From: Companilactobacillus nantensis DSM 16982
GTDB lineage: Bacteria; Bacillota; Bacilli; Lactobacillales; Lactobacillaceae
Assembly (NCBI RefSeq): GCF_001435815.1
Contig: NZ_AZFV01000024.1
Coordinates: 340 to 44,378 of the forward strand
DNA length: 44,039 nucleotides
Direction of reading: 5' to 3'
Part shown: in pieces, positions 26,027-33,835 of the stretch
Layout: each line of letters opens with the position of its first letter
Position numbering within the stretch: position 1 is the first letter of the stretch
Notes under the pieces: model-generated
Seen by the model: only the letters and a program-made list of their open reading frames with translations
Database searches by the model: none
What the model was told of the DNA's origin: nothing
Made by a program: the position numbers and the translations under genes

Positions 26027-27136
26027 CTATAGGGAAATTGAATCATCCAATGATTTTTTTAAGTAATTTAAAGAACTTAACCTTTTCATTTTTAATAATT
26101 CATTTACCGCGTCATAATCTATTTGATAATCATTTGATTTCCCATGCCAACAGTCCGTTAAATTAAAAACATTCAGTAACGTACTTATCCGTGAGTTCAT
26201 CGGTTGACCAAATTCTTTTCTGGAAAAAACTTCAAACTTCTTATTAAAAATAATAGAAAAAACAGTCCCATGAAAAGAATCCGTGAATACCTCATCTGCC
26301 TGAAAAATCAAATTAATGAAATCTATGGGATCTGTTTCCCATAGATTTCTATTTTCACGATTACCTAATTCTTTTATAATAAGATTTCTTTTTTTAGCAA
26401 AATCTATTATGTAATCTCTATCAACATTTGACAACTCACCTAAAAAGTAAATTAAAAGATACTTTTCATGATAAATCGGTCTATTATTCAATAACTTTAA
26501 CCACTCTTCTTTTTCTATTAATAGTGTAGGATCTAAAACCAACATGGCACTTTTACCAATGAGGTCATGAACTATTTTCTGCCCTTCTTGTTCTCTAACA
26601 GAAATATGGTTTATATTCTGCAACCCCCCTTTATAGAGTGACATATAACTACGGGGTATGCTGTCGATTCCAAAAGATGCAGCATAACTAATCTTGGGTT
26701 TCTTAGAATATTCAATAAAGTCATACTTCGAAAAACGATTACTAAAGTTATAATTCCAAACCTGATCGCTACCTATCACGTAACAATCAAAATTATCATC
26801 AAATGAAAAATCAACAGTATTTTCATTCAATATAAACTTGCTTTCCTTTATATAATCACGTGTAAACTTTAAAAATTTACTTTTTCTGATATCATCACTT
26901 TTCGTACTTATTTTTGGTATTTTCCTTTTCTTAAGGGTGTTAACAATTTGAGTTAGAAATGTGCCATTTTCAACACTATTTCTAACTTTTTGTAACTTAC
27001 TAATTGGATTATCCGTATAATTTCTTATGGTTGTAACTTCATTTCCCATGTCCTCCAATACCACCTGCAATGCATAGTTTTGTAGTCTATTGCCATAATT
27101 GGAATAATCATTAACAGTGTTAATTCCTATTTTCAT
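26027..27136 (-). CDS. Polysaccharide pyruvyl transferase family protein
   Basis: This 369-residue protein has a GAGGAAAA ribosome site. The family opening is MKIGINTVNDYSNYGNRLQNYALQ. VIGSDQVWNYNF near residue 116 and ISYAASFGID follow. Near the C-terminus DEVFTDSFHGTVFSIIF carries the conserved SFHG motif. Family members transfer pyruvate from PEP to a sugar of the repeat unit, making a ketal that gives the polymer negative charge. The cytosolic enzyme acts before flipping. A PEP synthase gene lies 10 kb away, but a link is only suggestive. Confidence 0.9.
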   Translation of the reverse strand: MKIGINTVNDYSNYGNRLQNYALQVVLEDMGNEVTTIRNYTDNPISKLQKVRNSVENGTFLTQIVNTLKKRKIPKISTKSDDIRKSKFLKFTRDYIKESKFILNENTVDFSFDDNFDCYVIGSDQVWNYNFSNRFSKYDFIEYSKKPKISYAASFGIDSIPRSYMSLYKGGLQNINHISVREQEGQKIVHDLIGKSAMLVLDPTLLIEKEEWLKLLNNRPIYHEKYLLIYFLGELSNVDRDYIIDFAKKRNLIIKELGNRENRNLWETDPIDFINLIFQADEVFTDSFHGTVFSIIFNKKFEVFSRKEFGQPMNSRISTLLNVFNLTDCWHGKSNDYQIDYDAVNELLKMKRLSSLNYLKKSLDDSISL

Positions 27137-27155
27137 TTTTATTTTCCTCTAAATA

Positions 27156-28226
27156 TTATCTAATAAATACATACGGAACAATTTCTCCAAAATTATTAAA
27201 TAACTTATATATTAGTAGTATAATTCCGATGAATATAGTGGTCGATGATAAAGCAAACCTGATTACTTTATATTCAATAAATTTTTTTGATATTTCCTCT
27301 ATTAAAATAGGTAATGCAACAATTGAATATACAGCAAAATATTCTGCCATTCTTACTAATAATTGAGAATGTCCACCCATCACATAAAGAATTCCTCCAA
27401 TTTGTGTCATAAACAATACAAAACCCCATTTATCATTATCAAGAATATTGGTTGTTGTGGAACCAACCACAATTATACATATCAAAAACAGGCCTAATAA
27501 AATACTTCCTCCACCAGCTTCATACTTACTATTACTTAAATAATTACTATATATAGAATAATGAGAAAAAAATTGTGAAAAAACGCTAAACATTTTTCCA
27601 AATAATGTTGTACAAAAAACAGTTACAAGACTTGTAAGCAATAACCCTTTTCCACTCTTAGGTACTTTCCATATAAAAAATCCAATCAAAGCTATCAAAG
27701 CCGTACTATGTATTCCAATCCCCATTAACATGATTACTATTGAAAATAAAATTCTTTTGTTATGCAATAATGCCATTGACAACATGGTCAACGCTACAGC
27801 CAACATTTGCCTTTGCATATTGAAACTTTCAAAGTAATAATAAAAAGTTAAATAAATTGAGAAACTCATAAAAAAATATTTGCTATCGTTCCCAAACAAA
27901 ACGATAGACTTATAAATTGAATATACAGTTAAAAAAGAAAGAAAAAATATAAAGTAATGATAATTACTATTAAAAATATTCCACATAACATTACTGAATA
28001 ATGAATATAAAACCGAATTATTACTGTTCGGATCCGATACCTGATTCAAATAATAATTAACATACTGAAAGGTATCGGTACCAACAGTATACGAACGTAA
28101 TCCCATAATTATGGAAAAGTGCAACACGGATACCCAATAATAGACGTTTTTATTAAATATTTTTATTGTTGAGAAAAAAGCACTGTATAAAAAAAATATT
28201 AAAATATTACATAAATAAAAAGCCAT
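27156..28226 (-). CDS. EpsG/Wzy-like polysaccharide polymerase
   Basis: ATG 28226 (MAFYLCN) has GGAGGG directly before it. The 356 residues form about ten hydrophobic helices. GLRSYTVGTDTFQYVNYY at about 42-60 is the EpsG-family signature (R...VGTDT..Y). It should polymerise the repeat units on the outer membrane face. It is the second polymerase of the window and clearly a different family member from that at 12759-13805. Confidence 0.88.
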   Translation of the reverse strand: MAFYLCNILIFFLYSAFFSTIKIFNKNVYYWVSVLHFSIIMGLRSYTVGTDTFQYVNYYLNQVSDPNSNNSVLYSLFSNVMWNIFNSNYHYFIFFLSFLTVYSIYKSIVLFGNDSKYFFMSFSIYLTFYYYFESFNMQRQMLAVALTMLSMALLHNKRILFSIVIMLMGIGIHSTALIALIGFFIWKVPKSGKGLLLTSLVTVFCTTLFGKMFSVFSQFFSHYSIYSNYLSNSKYEAGGGSILLGLFLICIIVVGSTTTNILDNDKWGFVLFMTQIGGILYVMGGHSQLLVRMAEYFAVYSIVALPILIEEISKKFIEYKVIRFALSSTTIFIGIILLIYKLFNNFGEIVPYVFIR

Positions 28227-28269
28227 GGTTCCCTCCGACAATAACCTTATTCGTTTTCACTAAAACCAC

Positions 28270-29229
28270 TTATCTTTTCGATACAAAATTATACACAGCT
28301 CTAAATACTCGTTTTCCAAATAGGCTTACATAAACTCCTGCATAAACTTTAAAATTGTCTAGTTTTTTGAATAAGATAGTTTTCCTACATTGCATCATTT
28401 TATTCCATAATTTATCTGCATCATTTTTATTATCACTATTTTCAATTTGAACCCAAACATTTGCATAAGCGGCAAAGAGCCTTCCTAATAATTGATACTT
28501 TAAACTGGGGTACTTATTCAAAACAATAACTTTCACTTTTTCACAAATTTCAATTATATCCATTTTTTTTGAATTAAATGGACTATTCATAGTACTATTA
28601 CGTCTTTGATAATAAAAATAATCTATGCAAGCAACATTGGAGACACTTTGTGCAATACCTAATACTTTAATACAAACCAAAAAATCTTCATAAATCATAC
28701 CATCAGGAAACTTTATATCATTAAACAATTGTCTAGAAAACATTTTCCCCCAAACTTCGCAATCGGGATTCTGACTCAACACTCTACTCAAGCCTTGTTT
28801 TCCAGTAAGATTTTCAACTTTTTGTTTCCAATCATATTCTTTACTAAGAACATTACTATCATTATCTATAGATATGGAACCTACCATTGAAATATCTTGG
28901 CCTTGTGATACTCCCTTCACTAAATGAAACAAATAATCTGAAGTAACAAAATCATCACTATCAACAAAGGTTATATAATCTCCTCTAGAATTTTCAATCC
29001 CTTTATTTCTAGCAGTACTTCTCCCTAAATTTTTCTGAGTTATTACATTTATCCTATTATCAAAGAGTGACCAGTGCCTTATCTTACCCAAACTATTATC
29101 AGTTGAACCATCATCTATAATAATCAACTCAAAATTTTTATAACTTTGATGTATTAAGGAGTTGATACACCTATCAATATACTTTTCTGAGTTATAGCAC
29201 GGTACAATAACACTGATTAACTTATCCAC
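28270..29229 (-). CDS. Glycosyltransferase family 2 (GT-A)
   Basis: GTG 29229 starts a 319-residue protein, with GGAG 10 bases upstream. It shows the classic GT2 opening SVIVPCYNSEKYIDRC, the IIIDDGSTDNS nucleotide site (37-46), NLGRSTARNKGI and the metal-binding DSDD at 90-93. The acceptor loop has MIYEDFL. It adds a beta-linked sugar from a UDP donor to the lipid intermediate. The C-terminal 100 residues contain amphipathic, membrane-near segments. Confidence 0.93.
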   Translation of the reverse strand: MDKLISVIVPCYNSEKYIDRCINSLIHQSYKNFELIIIDDGSTDNSLGKIRHWSLFDNRINVITQKNLGRSTARNKGIENSRGDYITFVDSDDFVTSDYLFHLVKGVSQGQDISMVGSISIDNDSNVLSKEYDWKQKVENLTGKQGLSRVLSQNPDCEVWGKMFSRQLFNDIKFPDGMIYEDFLVCIKVLGIAQSVSNVACIDYFYYQRRNSTMNSPFNSKKMDIIEICEKVKVIVLNKYPSLKYQLLGRLFAAYANVWVQIENSDNKNDADKLWNKMMQCRKTILFKKLDNFKVYAGVYVSLFGKRVFRAVYNFVSKR

Positions 29230-29269
29230 TTATACTAATCTCCATTTAATCTTTTAAATATATAAATTT

Positions 29270-30361
29270 TCACACTACCTTTTTATATACGGATTCAATC
29301 CCTTTAACCATTTCTTTTACATTATATTTTTTTTCAAATAACTTACGACTAATTATGGATTCATCATTTTTGTTTTCAATAACAAACTCAAAGAGAGAAC
29401 ATAGGTTATTCTTATTTAATATTTCCTTGTTAGTTATTAACCTTCCATTGTTGCTGACCAATTCCCTATGCCCGACTATATCAGTTAAAATAAGAGGCAA
29501 TCCGACCGATAACGCTTCAATAACCGAAAATGGTTGCCCTTCATACCTTGAAGTAGACAAGAAAATATCCGAAGAATTCAAATACTTAAACGGATTACTA
29601 GAGTAACCCACAAACTTAATTTTATCTTCTAAATTAATATTTTTCACTTGCTTAATACATTGATCAAATAATGGTCCATCTCCTACCCAAGTGAAGTTAA
29701 CATTAGGAATAATTTCACAAATTGTTTTAGCAATTTTAATAAATAATTCAGGATTCTTTTGATAGTCGCATCTTGCAACATTAACAAACCTTAATTCCTT
29801 AACATTATCCATTTTTACTTCATATTCACTATCAGGGACACCATTGTTAACTACGGTCGATTCCTTTTTTGAAACAATACCGCTATCAAATGCATAGTTT
29901 TCTTCTTCTTCAGAAACATGTATATTCATAGAAAAGAAATTACTCATAAATTTTTCTACAGTAATAAGCAAAAAATCTTTAACCCATCCTCGACTTATCT
30001 CAGAGTAATATGCATGAGGTGTATACACTATTGGAATTTTCGAAAAATATAATATCTTATACATAATAACTACTATTCCAGCTATAGTGCTATGTGCATG
30101 AATTAAACTAATATTTTTATCCACTACAATATTATGTATAGTTTTAAATGATTTAATGAATTTAAAAATATTATTAGGGAAATATGACATATTGTCATCT
30201 ACAATAAATGAACCAGAAATATTTCCCCCACGTTTTGAACTTACTAAAGTTGTCAATTCAAACTTCGAATTATCTATATATTCATTCAAGTAATCAACCT
30301 GTCGCTTAACTCCGCCATTGTATGATTCGCAGACCTCTAAAACTTGAAATTTATTACTCAT
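29270..30361 (-). CDS. Glycosyltransferase family 4 (GT-B)
   Basis: This 363-residue protein is the first transferase after the priming enzyme. Its N-terminus is EVCESYNGGVKRQVDYL with LIHAHSTIAGI and YTPHAYYSE; its donor half has FVNVARCDYQKNPELF, FTWVGDGPLF and SRYEGQPFSVIEALSVGLP. The motif pattern is like that of the module 1 GT4 at 13798, but the sequences differ. The ribosome site overlaps the upstream gene end at unusually long spacing, so translation may depend on coupling. Confidence 0.92.
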   Translation of the reverse strand: MSNKFQVLEVCESYNGGVKRQVDYLNEYIDNSKFELTTLVSSKRGGNISGSFIVDDNMSYFPNNIFKFIKSFKTIHNIVVDKNISLIHAHSTIAGIVVIMYKILYFSKIPIVYTPHAYYSEISRGWVKDFLLITVEKFMSNFFSMNIHVSEEEENYAFDSGIVSKKESTVVNNGVPDSEYEVKMDNVKELRFVNVARCDYQKNPELFIKIAKTICEIIPNVNFTWVGDGPLFDQCIKQVKNINLEDKIKFVGYSSNPFKYLNSSDIFLSTSRYEGQPFSVIEALSVGLPLILTDIVGHRELVSNNGRLITNKEILNKNNLCSLFEFVIENKNDESIISRKLFEKKYNVKEMVKGIESVYKKVV

Positions 30362-30370
30362 AGAATTAAT

Positions 30371-31048
30371 TTAGTACGCTCCTTTCCCTCTAAAAATATT
30401 AAAAACATTCATAAATATAATTTTTATATCCAAAAAGAAACTACAGTCATCAACATATGTCATTTCAATACTAGCTCTTTCTGGATAACCTATATTACTT
30501 CTACCAGATGCTTGCCATAATCCCATTGCTCCAGGTTTTATTGACAATAACTTATTAACATCAGAATATTCCGACAACTCTGGTTCAATAACTGGACGAG
30601 GTCCAACTATACTCATATCCCCAAACAAAATATTTATAAACTGTGGAATTTCATCTATTGACGACTTTCTTAAAAATTGTCCCAGTTTAGTAATCCTTGG
30701 ATCATTATCTGGTTCTAATTTGTAATTATTTGCAACATACTCTTTATACATCTTTTCATTTTTATAAAGCTTTTGCTCAGCCCCAACAACCATTGATCGA
30801 AATTTATACATACCAAATTTTTTACCATGATAACCAACACGAATTTGTCTATAAAAAACAGGTCCACGATTTGAAATACTAAAAGTATCCAGAATCCAAA
30901 CTAACAAAAAAATAGGACTAAGGAAAACAAGCGCACACAATGAGATTAATATGTCCGCACTACGTTTACTTATCCTATATATATAATGATTAGAAAACGA
31001 TCCCGTTTCATTTGATACTATGTGTGATCTTTTACCTTCCATTTCCAT
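30371..31048 (-). CDS. epsE: Priming undecaprenyl-phosphate glycosyl-1-phosphate transferase
   Basis: ATG 31048 (MEMEGKR) follows GGGGGAAG; an upstream ATG at 31075 precedes that site and was rejected. The 225 residues match the catalytic C-terminal portion of WbaP/CpsE-type monotopic transferases. A KRSADI and a membrane re-entrant helix (ILISLCALVFLSPIFLLVW) come first. PVFYRQIRVG, MYKFRSM, KLGQFLRKSSIDEIPQ, GDMSIVGPRP and KPGAMGLWQASGRS follow. It starts repeat-unit synthesis by loading a hexose-1-phosphate on undecaprenyl phosphate. The sugar is not readable from sequence. Confidence 0.95.
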   Translation of the reverse strand: MEMEGKRSHIVSNETGSFSNHYIYRISKRSADILISLCALVFLSPIFLLVWILDTFSISNRGPVFYRQIRVGYHGKKFGMYKFRSMVVGAEQKLYKNEKMYKEYVANNYKLEPDNDPRITKLGQFLRKSSIDEIPQFINILFGDMSIVGPRPVIEPELSEYSDVNKLLSIKPGAMGLWQASGRSNIGYPERASIEMTYVDDCSFFLDIKIIFMNVFNIFRGKGAY

Positions 31049-31097
31049 ATTTGTAGCTTCCCCCTCAGAAAACATGTACTTTTATAAAATACCCATT

Positions 31098-31140
31098 AAA
31101 AAAAGCGTCGATTTAAACACTTAAAAAGTGACTCCGCTTC
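31098..31140 (-). terminator. Hairpin with U tract inside the eps operon (possible attenuator)
   Basis: On the minus strand AAGCG...CGCTT arms enclose a CACTT/AAGTG hairpin and run into seven T. It sits between the phosphatase and priming-transferase genes, at the border between conserved and variable eps genes. It may reduce readthrough. Confidence 0.6.
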
Positions 31141-31150
31141 CACAAAATAA

Positions 31151-31933
31151 CTAAAATAATCCAAAGAACCTTTTCTTTTTAACATCTGAAATTCGACTGA
31201 TTTCATCAACTTCAACATCAATTCCATTCAGAATATTCTTTGCGTTTTGATTAAATTTCTCAGCCCTTTCAGAACCTTCTTGTTCTGTTAACTTAGCAAA
31301 TGCCTCTCGCATCATGAATCGACGTCCCTCAAAATTATGCGCATCTGATGCAAAGACAAATCCTAAGTTGGCCTTAATGATTTTCTCTGTTAATTCTTGA
31401 ACTTTTTTACCAAACACACCTAAGTAACTGCTACTTGTTAATTGAGTTAAACACCCCATTTCCACAAAGTCATACAACTTATCGGGATCTTTTTGAAATC
31501 CCAAATTACGTTCCGGATGAGCTAACACCGGTGTAATCCCTCGTGACGTTAACTCAAAAATCATATTCTCAGTGTACTCAGGTACTTCATTGTGCGGTAA
31601 TTCTAATAACAAATAACGATTACCTGCATCCATAAATAGCACATCGTCACCCCAAACGGCGTCCATCAAGTCCCCAGTCAAATGAACTTCCTGACTAGGA
31701 AATACTTTCAGCGGTATCTCTTTATCAACTAAACTTTGTTGAAACGCTGCCGTTTTTTCGATAACTGCTAGCCTATGATTAACGTAATGGCTATCCATAT
31801 GGTGCGGTGTTAATAAAATATGACTAATACCTTGATCCACAGCTGCTTGTGCCATCTTCAATGCCATTGTTTCATCTTTAGCACCATCGTCGACTCCTGG
31901 CAAAATATGGCAATGTAAGTCAATTAGTTTCAT
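31151..31933 (-). CDS. epsD: PHP-type protein-tyrosine phosphatase (CpsB/Wzb/YwqE-like)
   Basis: This 260-residue Mn-dependent phosphatase of the PHP superfamily has metal ligands DLHCHILPGVDDGAKD at the start, LLTPHH near residue 42, SQEVHL, LAHPERN and FASDAHN. It dephosphorylates the tyrosine tail of the BY-kinase encoded just upstream and so regulates polymer length and amount. Its ATG overlaps the kinase stop by 4 bases, so the pair is translationally coupled. Confidence 0.95.
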   Translation of the reverse strand: MKLIDLHCHILPGVDDGAKDETMALKMAQAAVDQGISHILLTPHHMDSHYVNHRLAVIEKTAAFQQSLVDKEIPLKVFPSQEVHLTGDLMDAVWGDDVLFMDAGNRYLLLELPHNEVPEYTENMIFELTSRGITPVLAHPERNLGFQKDPDKLYDFVEMGCLTQLTSSSYLGVFGKKVQELTEKIIKANLGFVFASDAHNFEGRRFMMREAFAKLTEQEGSERAEKFNQNAKNILNGIDVEVDEISRISDVKKKRFFGLF

Positions 31934-32697
31934 TTCTTCTTATCATCCGTTCCATAATAACCGCCGTAGTAACCGCCATAATAACTACCACCATAGTAGC
32001 CACCAGATTTTTGTTCAGTTACACGGTTCATAATTGCTCCCAAAATGTTGGCATTAACAGTTTCTAGTGCTTCTTTAGCATGCATAACACCAGCCTTATC
32101 AGCGATACCTTGTGGGACAACCAAAATTGTTCCGTCAACTCGAGCTGCTAAAACTTGTGCATCAGTCACGGTATTAACAGGCGGTGCATCGAGAACTAAC
32201 AAATCAAACTTATCAGTCAAACGAACTAACAAATCCTTTGCTCGTAAGCTTCCCAACAATTCAGCTGGATTAGGTGGTACTGGACCACTAGTAATCACGT
32301 ATAAACCATTAACAACTGTTGGTTGAACAATTTCTTCAAGTGTTGCGTTACCCAATAAATAGTTTGATAATCCCCGACGATTGCTGACACCAAACGTTTT
32401 GTGAACAGTTGGACGTCGTAAGTCCGCATCAATCAAAATAACTTTTGAACCTTGATCGGCCCACGTTACTGCTACGTTATTACTAATCGTTGACTTACCT
32501 TCAGATGGATCAGATGAAGTGAACAACAATGATTTCAATTTCTTATCAACTGAAGAAAATTGGATATTCGTCCGAACTGTCTTGAATTGTTCTGAAATCA
32601 TCCCTTTAGGATCGGTGTAAGTAACAAGTCCAATACCGTACTTCAAGCTGGTATTATCAATCTTATGTTTTCTACGACTAAATAAATTAAAAGCCAT
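31930..32697 (-). CDS. epsC: Bacterial tyrosine kinase (BY-kinase, CpsD/EpsC/YwqD-like)
   Basis: This 255-residue cytosolic ATPase and autokinase has Walker A SSDPSEGKST at 61-70, Walker A' VILIDADLRRP at 87-96 and Walker B LLVLDAPPV near 170. The C-terminal tyrosine cluster (GGYYGGSYYGGYYGG) at about 232-249 is the autophosphorylation tail. It needs the membrane adaptor encoded upstream for activity and controls polysaccharide chain length. The gene overlaps or abuts its neighbours on both sides. Confidence 0.96.
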   Translation of the reverse strand: MAFNLFSRRKHKIDNTSLKYGIGLVTYTDPKGMISEQFKTVRTNIQFSSVDKKLKSLLFTSSDPSEGKSTISNNVAVTWADQGSKVILIDADLRRPTVHKTFGVSNRRGLSNYLLGNATLEEIVQPTVVNGLYVITSGPVPPNPAELLGSLRAKDLLVRLTDKFDLLVLDAPPVNTVTDAQVLAARVDGTILVVPQGIADKAGVMHAKEALETVNANILGAIMNRVTEQKSGGYYGGSYYGGYYGGYYGTDDKKK

Positions 32698-32700
32698 CGC

Positions 32701-33483
32701 CTACACTCTCCTTTGACTAGGTTGTGGTGCCACCCCAGGGTTTGTTGATCCATAAATCTCTTGTTTGTTATAAATGCGTTTCTTAACTTCATCTTGATCA
32801 ATTTCGTTAACGATACCTAGACTGTTCAGTCCCAATGTATCAGTTAAGAAGTCTTCTGAAGTTACCGTTGTATCGGTAATTTCACGAATGAAGGCAAAAC
32901 CAATTCCAAGTAATAATCCGACGACAATTCCTGCTAACAAGTTCAACGTCTTTCTTGGACTAACAGGACTCTTTTCAATCGAAGCTGGTGAAACAATCGA
33001 GACATTATTAATGCTCATGATTTTCCCAACTTTTTTCTTGAAAGTCTTGGCAGTTAAATTAGCCACGGCTGCTGAAGTATATGGATCGGTTGTCTTAACT
33101 GTGACAGAAAAGACTTGTGAGTTTTGTTGACTACTGACCGAAATATCCTTCTTCAAAGCACCCATTGAACCAGGATAACCAGGATAATTGCTAACTTGAC
33201 GGTCAACTGTCTTCAAAACTGTGGGACTCGTAATAATATCTTTATAAGTGTTGATCATCTGCACGTCCGCTTGTGTTTGTTGCAACTGTGCAGCCTGCAT
33301 ATCAGCGGAAAGCTTCCTATTAACTAATAACTGTGTCGTTGACTCATACTTAGGTGCCATGACGAAAAATGTCACGAACGCTACGGCTAAAGTAACGACA
33401 AATGTAGTCCCCAAAATCATTTTTATATGTTTACGGAGTATGGCAATAATCTGCATCATACTTATCGTTTGTTCTGACCCCAA
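32701..33483 (-). CDS. epsB: Wzz/CpsC-type chain-length regulator and kinase activator
   Basis: TTG 33483 is the likely start, with a very good GGAGGA 5 bases upstream. The 260 residues carry two membrane helices, at about 18-40 (KMILGTTFVVTLAVAFVTF) and 180-202 (LLAGIVVGLLLGIGFAFI). A Wzz-type extracellular domain and the PxxP motif SPVSPRKTLN just before TM2 lie between. The cytoplasmic C-terminus should activate the BY-kinase. It is the first gene of the main eps operon. Confidence 0.94.
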   Translation of the reverse strand: MGSEQTISMMQIIAILRKHIKMILGTTFVVTLAVAFVTFFVMAPKYESTTQLLVNRKLSADMQAAQLQQTQADVQMINTYKDIITSPTVLKTVDRQVSNYPGYPGSMGALKKDISVSSQQNSQVFSVTVKTTDPYTSAAVANLTAKTFKKKVGKIMSINNVSIVSPASIEKSPVSPRKTLNLLAGIVVGLLLGIGFAFIREITDTTVTSEDFLTDTLGLNSLGIVNEIDQDEVKKRIYNKQEIYGSTNPGVAPQPSQRRV

Positions 33484-33835
33484 TGAAATCCTCCGATATA
33501 ACTAAACTAATATAATTAAAAACTAATGTGAATTAATTAAATCTTATCACAATATACTTACAGAATATGTGATGTTATTAAAATGTAAATAAAAAAATTC
33601 TACTGTCAGACGCATTTATAAAATATGGCTGTGAAATATGTCACTAGACGGCATTTTCGCCGAATAATGGTCATAACTCGAACAAAATTTTATAAATTAT
33701 GATTACATTTTATTTTTCCAAAAATAAGTTCAATATTCGTGGCCGGTAATATTTTATTTATATCAGAAAATTACATGTATTATATTACATGGCCTATTGA
33801 ATTAAAACAACCTATCTTTTCCTGAACACAGTCGT
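33484..33835 (-). promoter_or_regulatory. eps operon leader/promoter region
   Basis: This region has no gene. It should hold the eps promoter; candidates for -10 on the minus strand are TAAGAT (33541-33546) and TATATT just before it, but no clear -35 is seen. A small perfect hairpin CGGC-ATTTTC-GCCG lies at 33649-33662. A near-palindrome at 33774-33791 (CATGTATTATATTACATG) could end transcription of the HsdMS-like gene or bind a regulator. Confidence 0.45.

Noticed and set aside
32045-32326. 93-codon plus-strand frame opposite the BY-kinase gene
   Set aside because: It is antisense to a strongly conserved kinase gene and shows no signal of its own.
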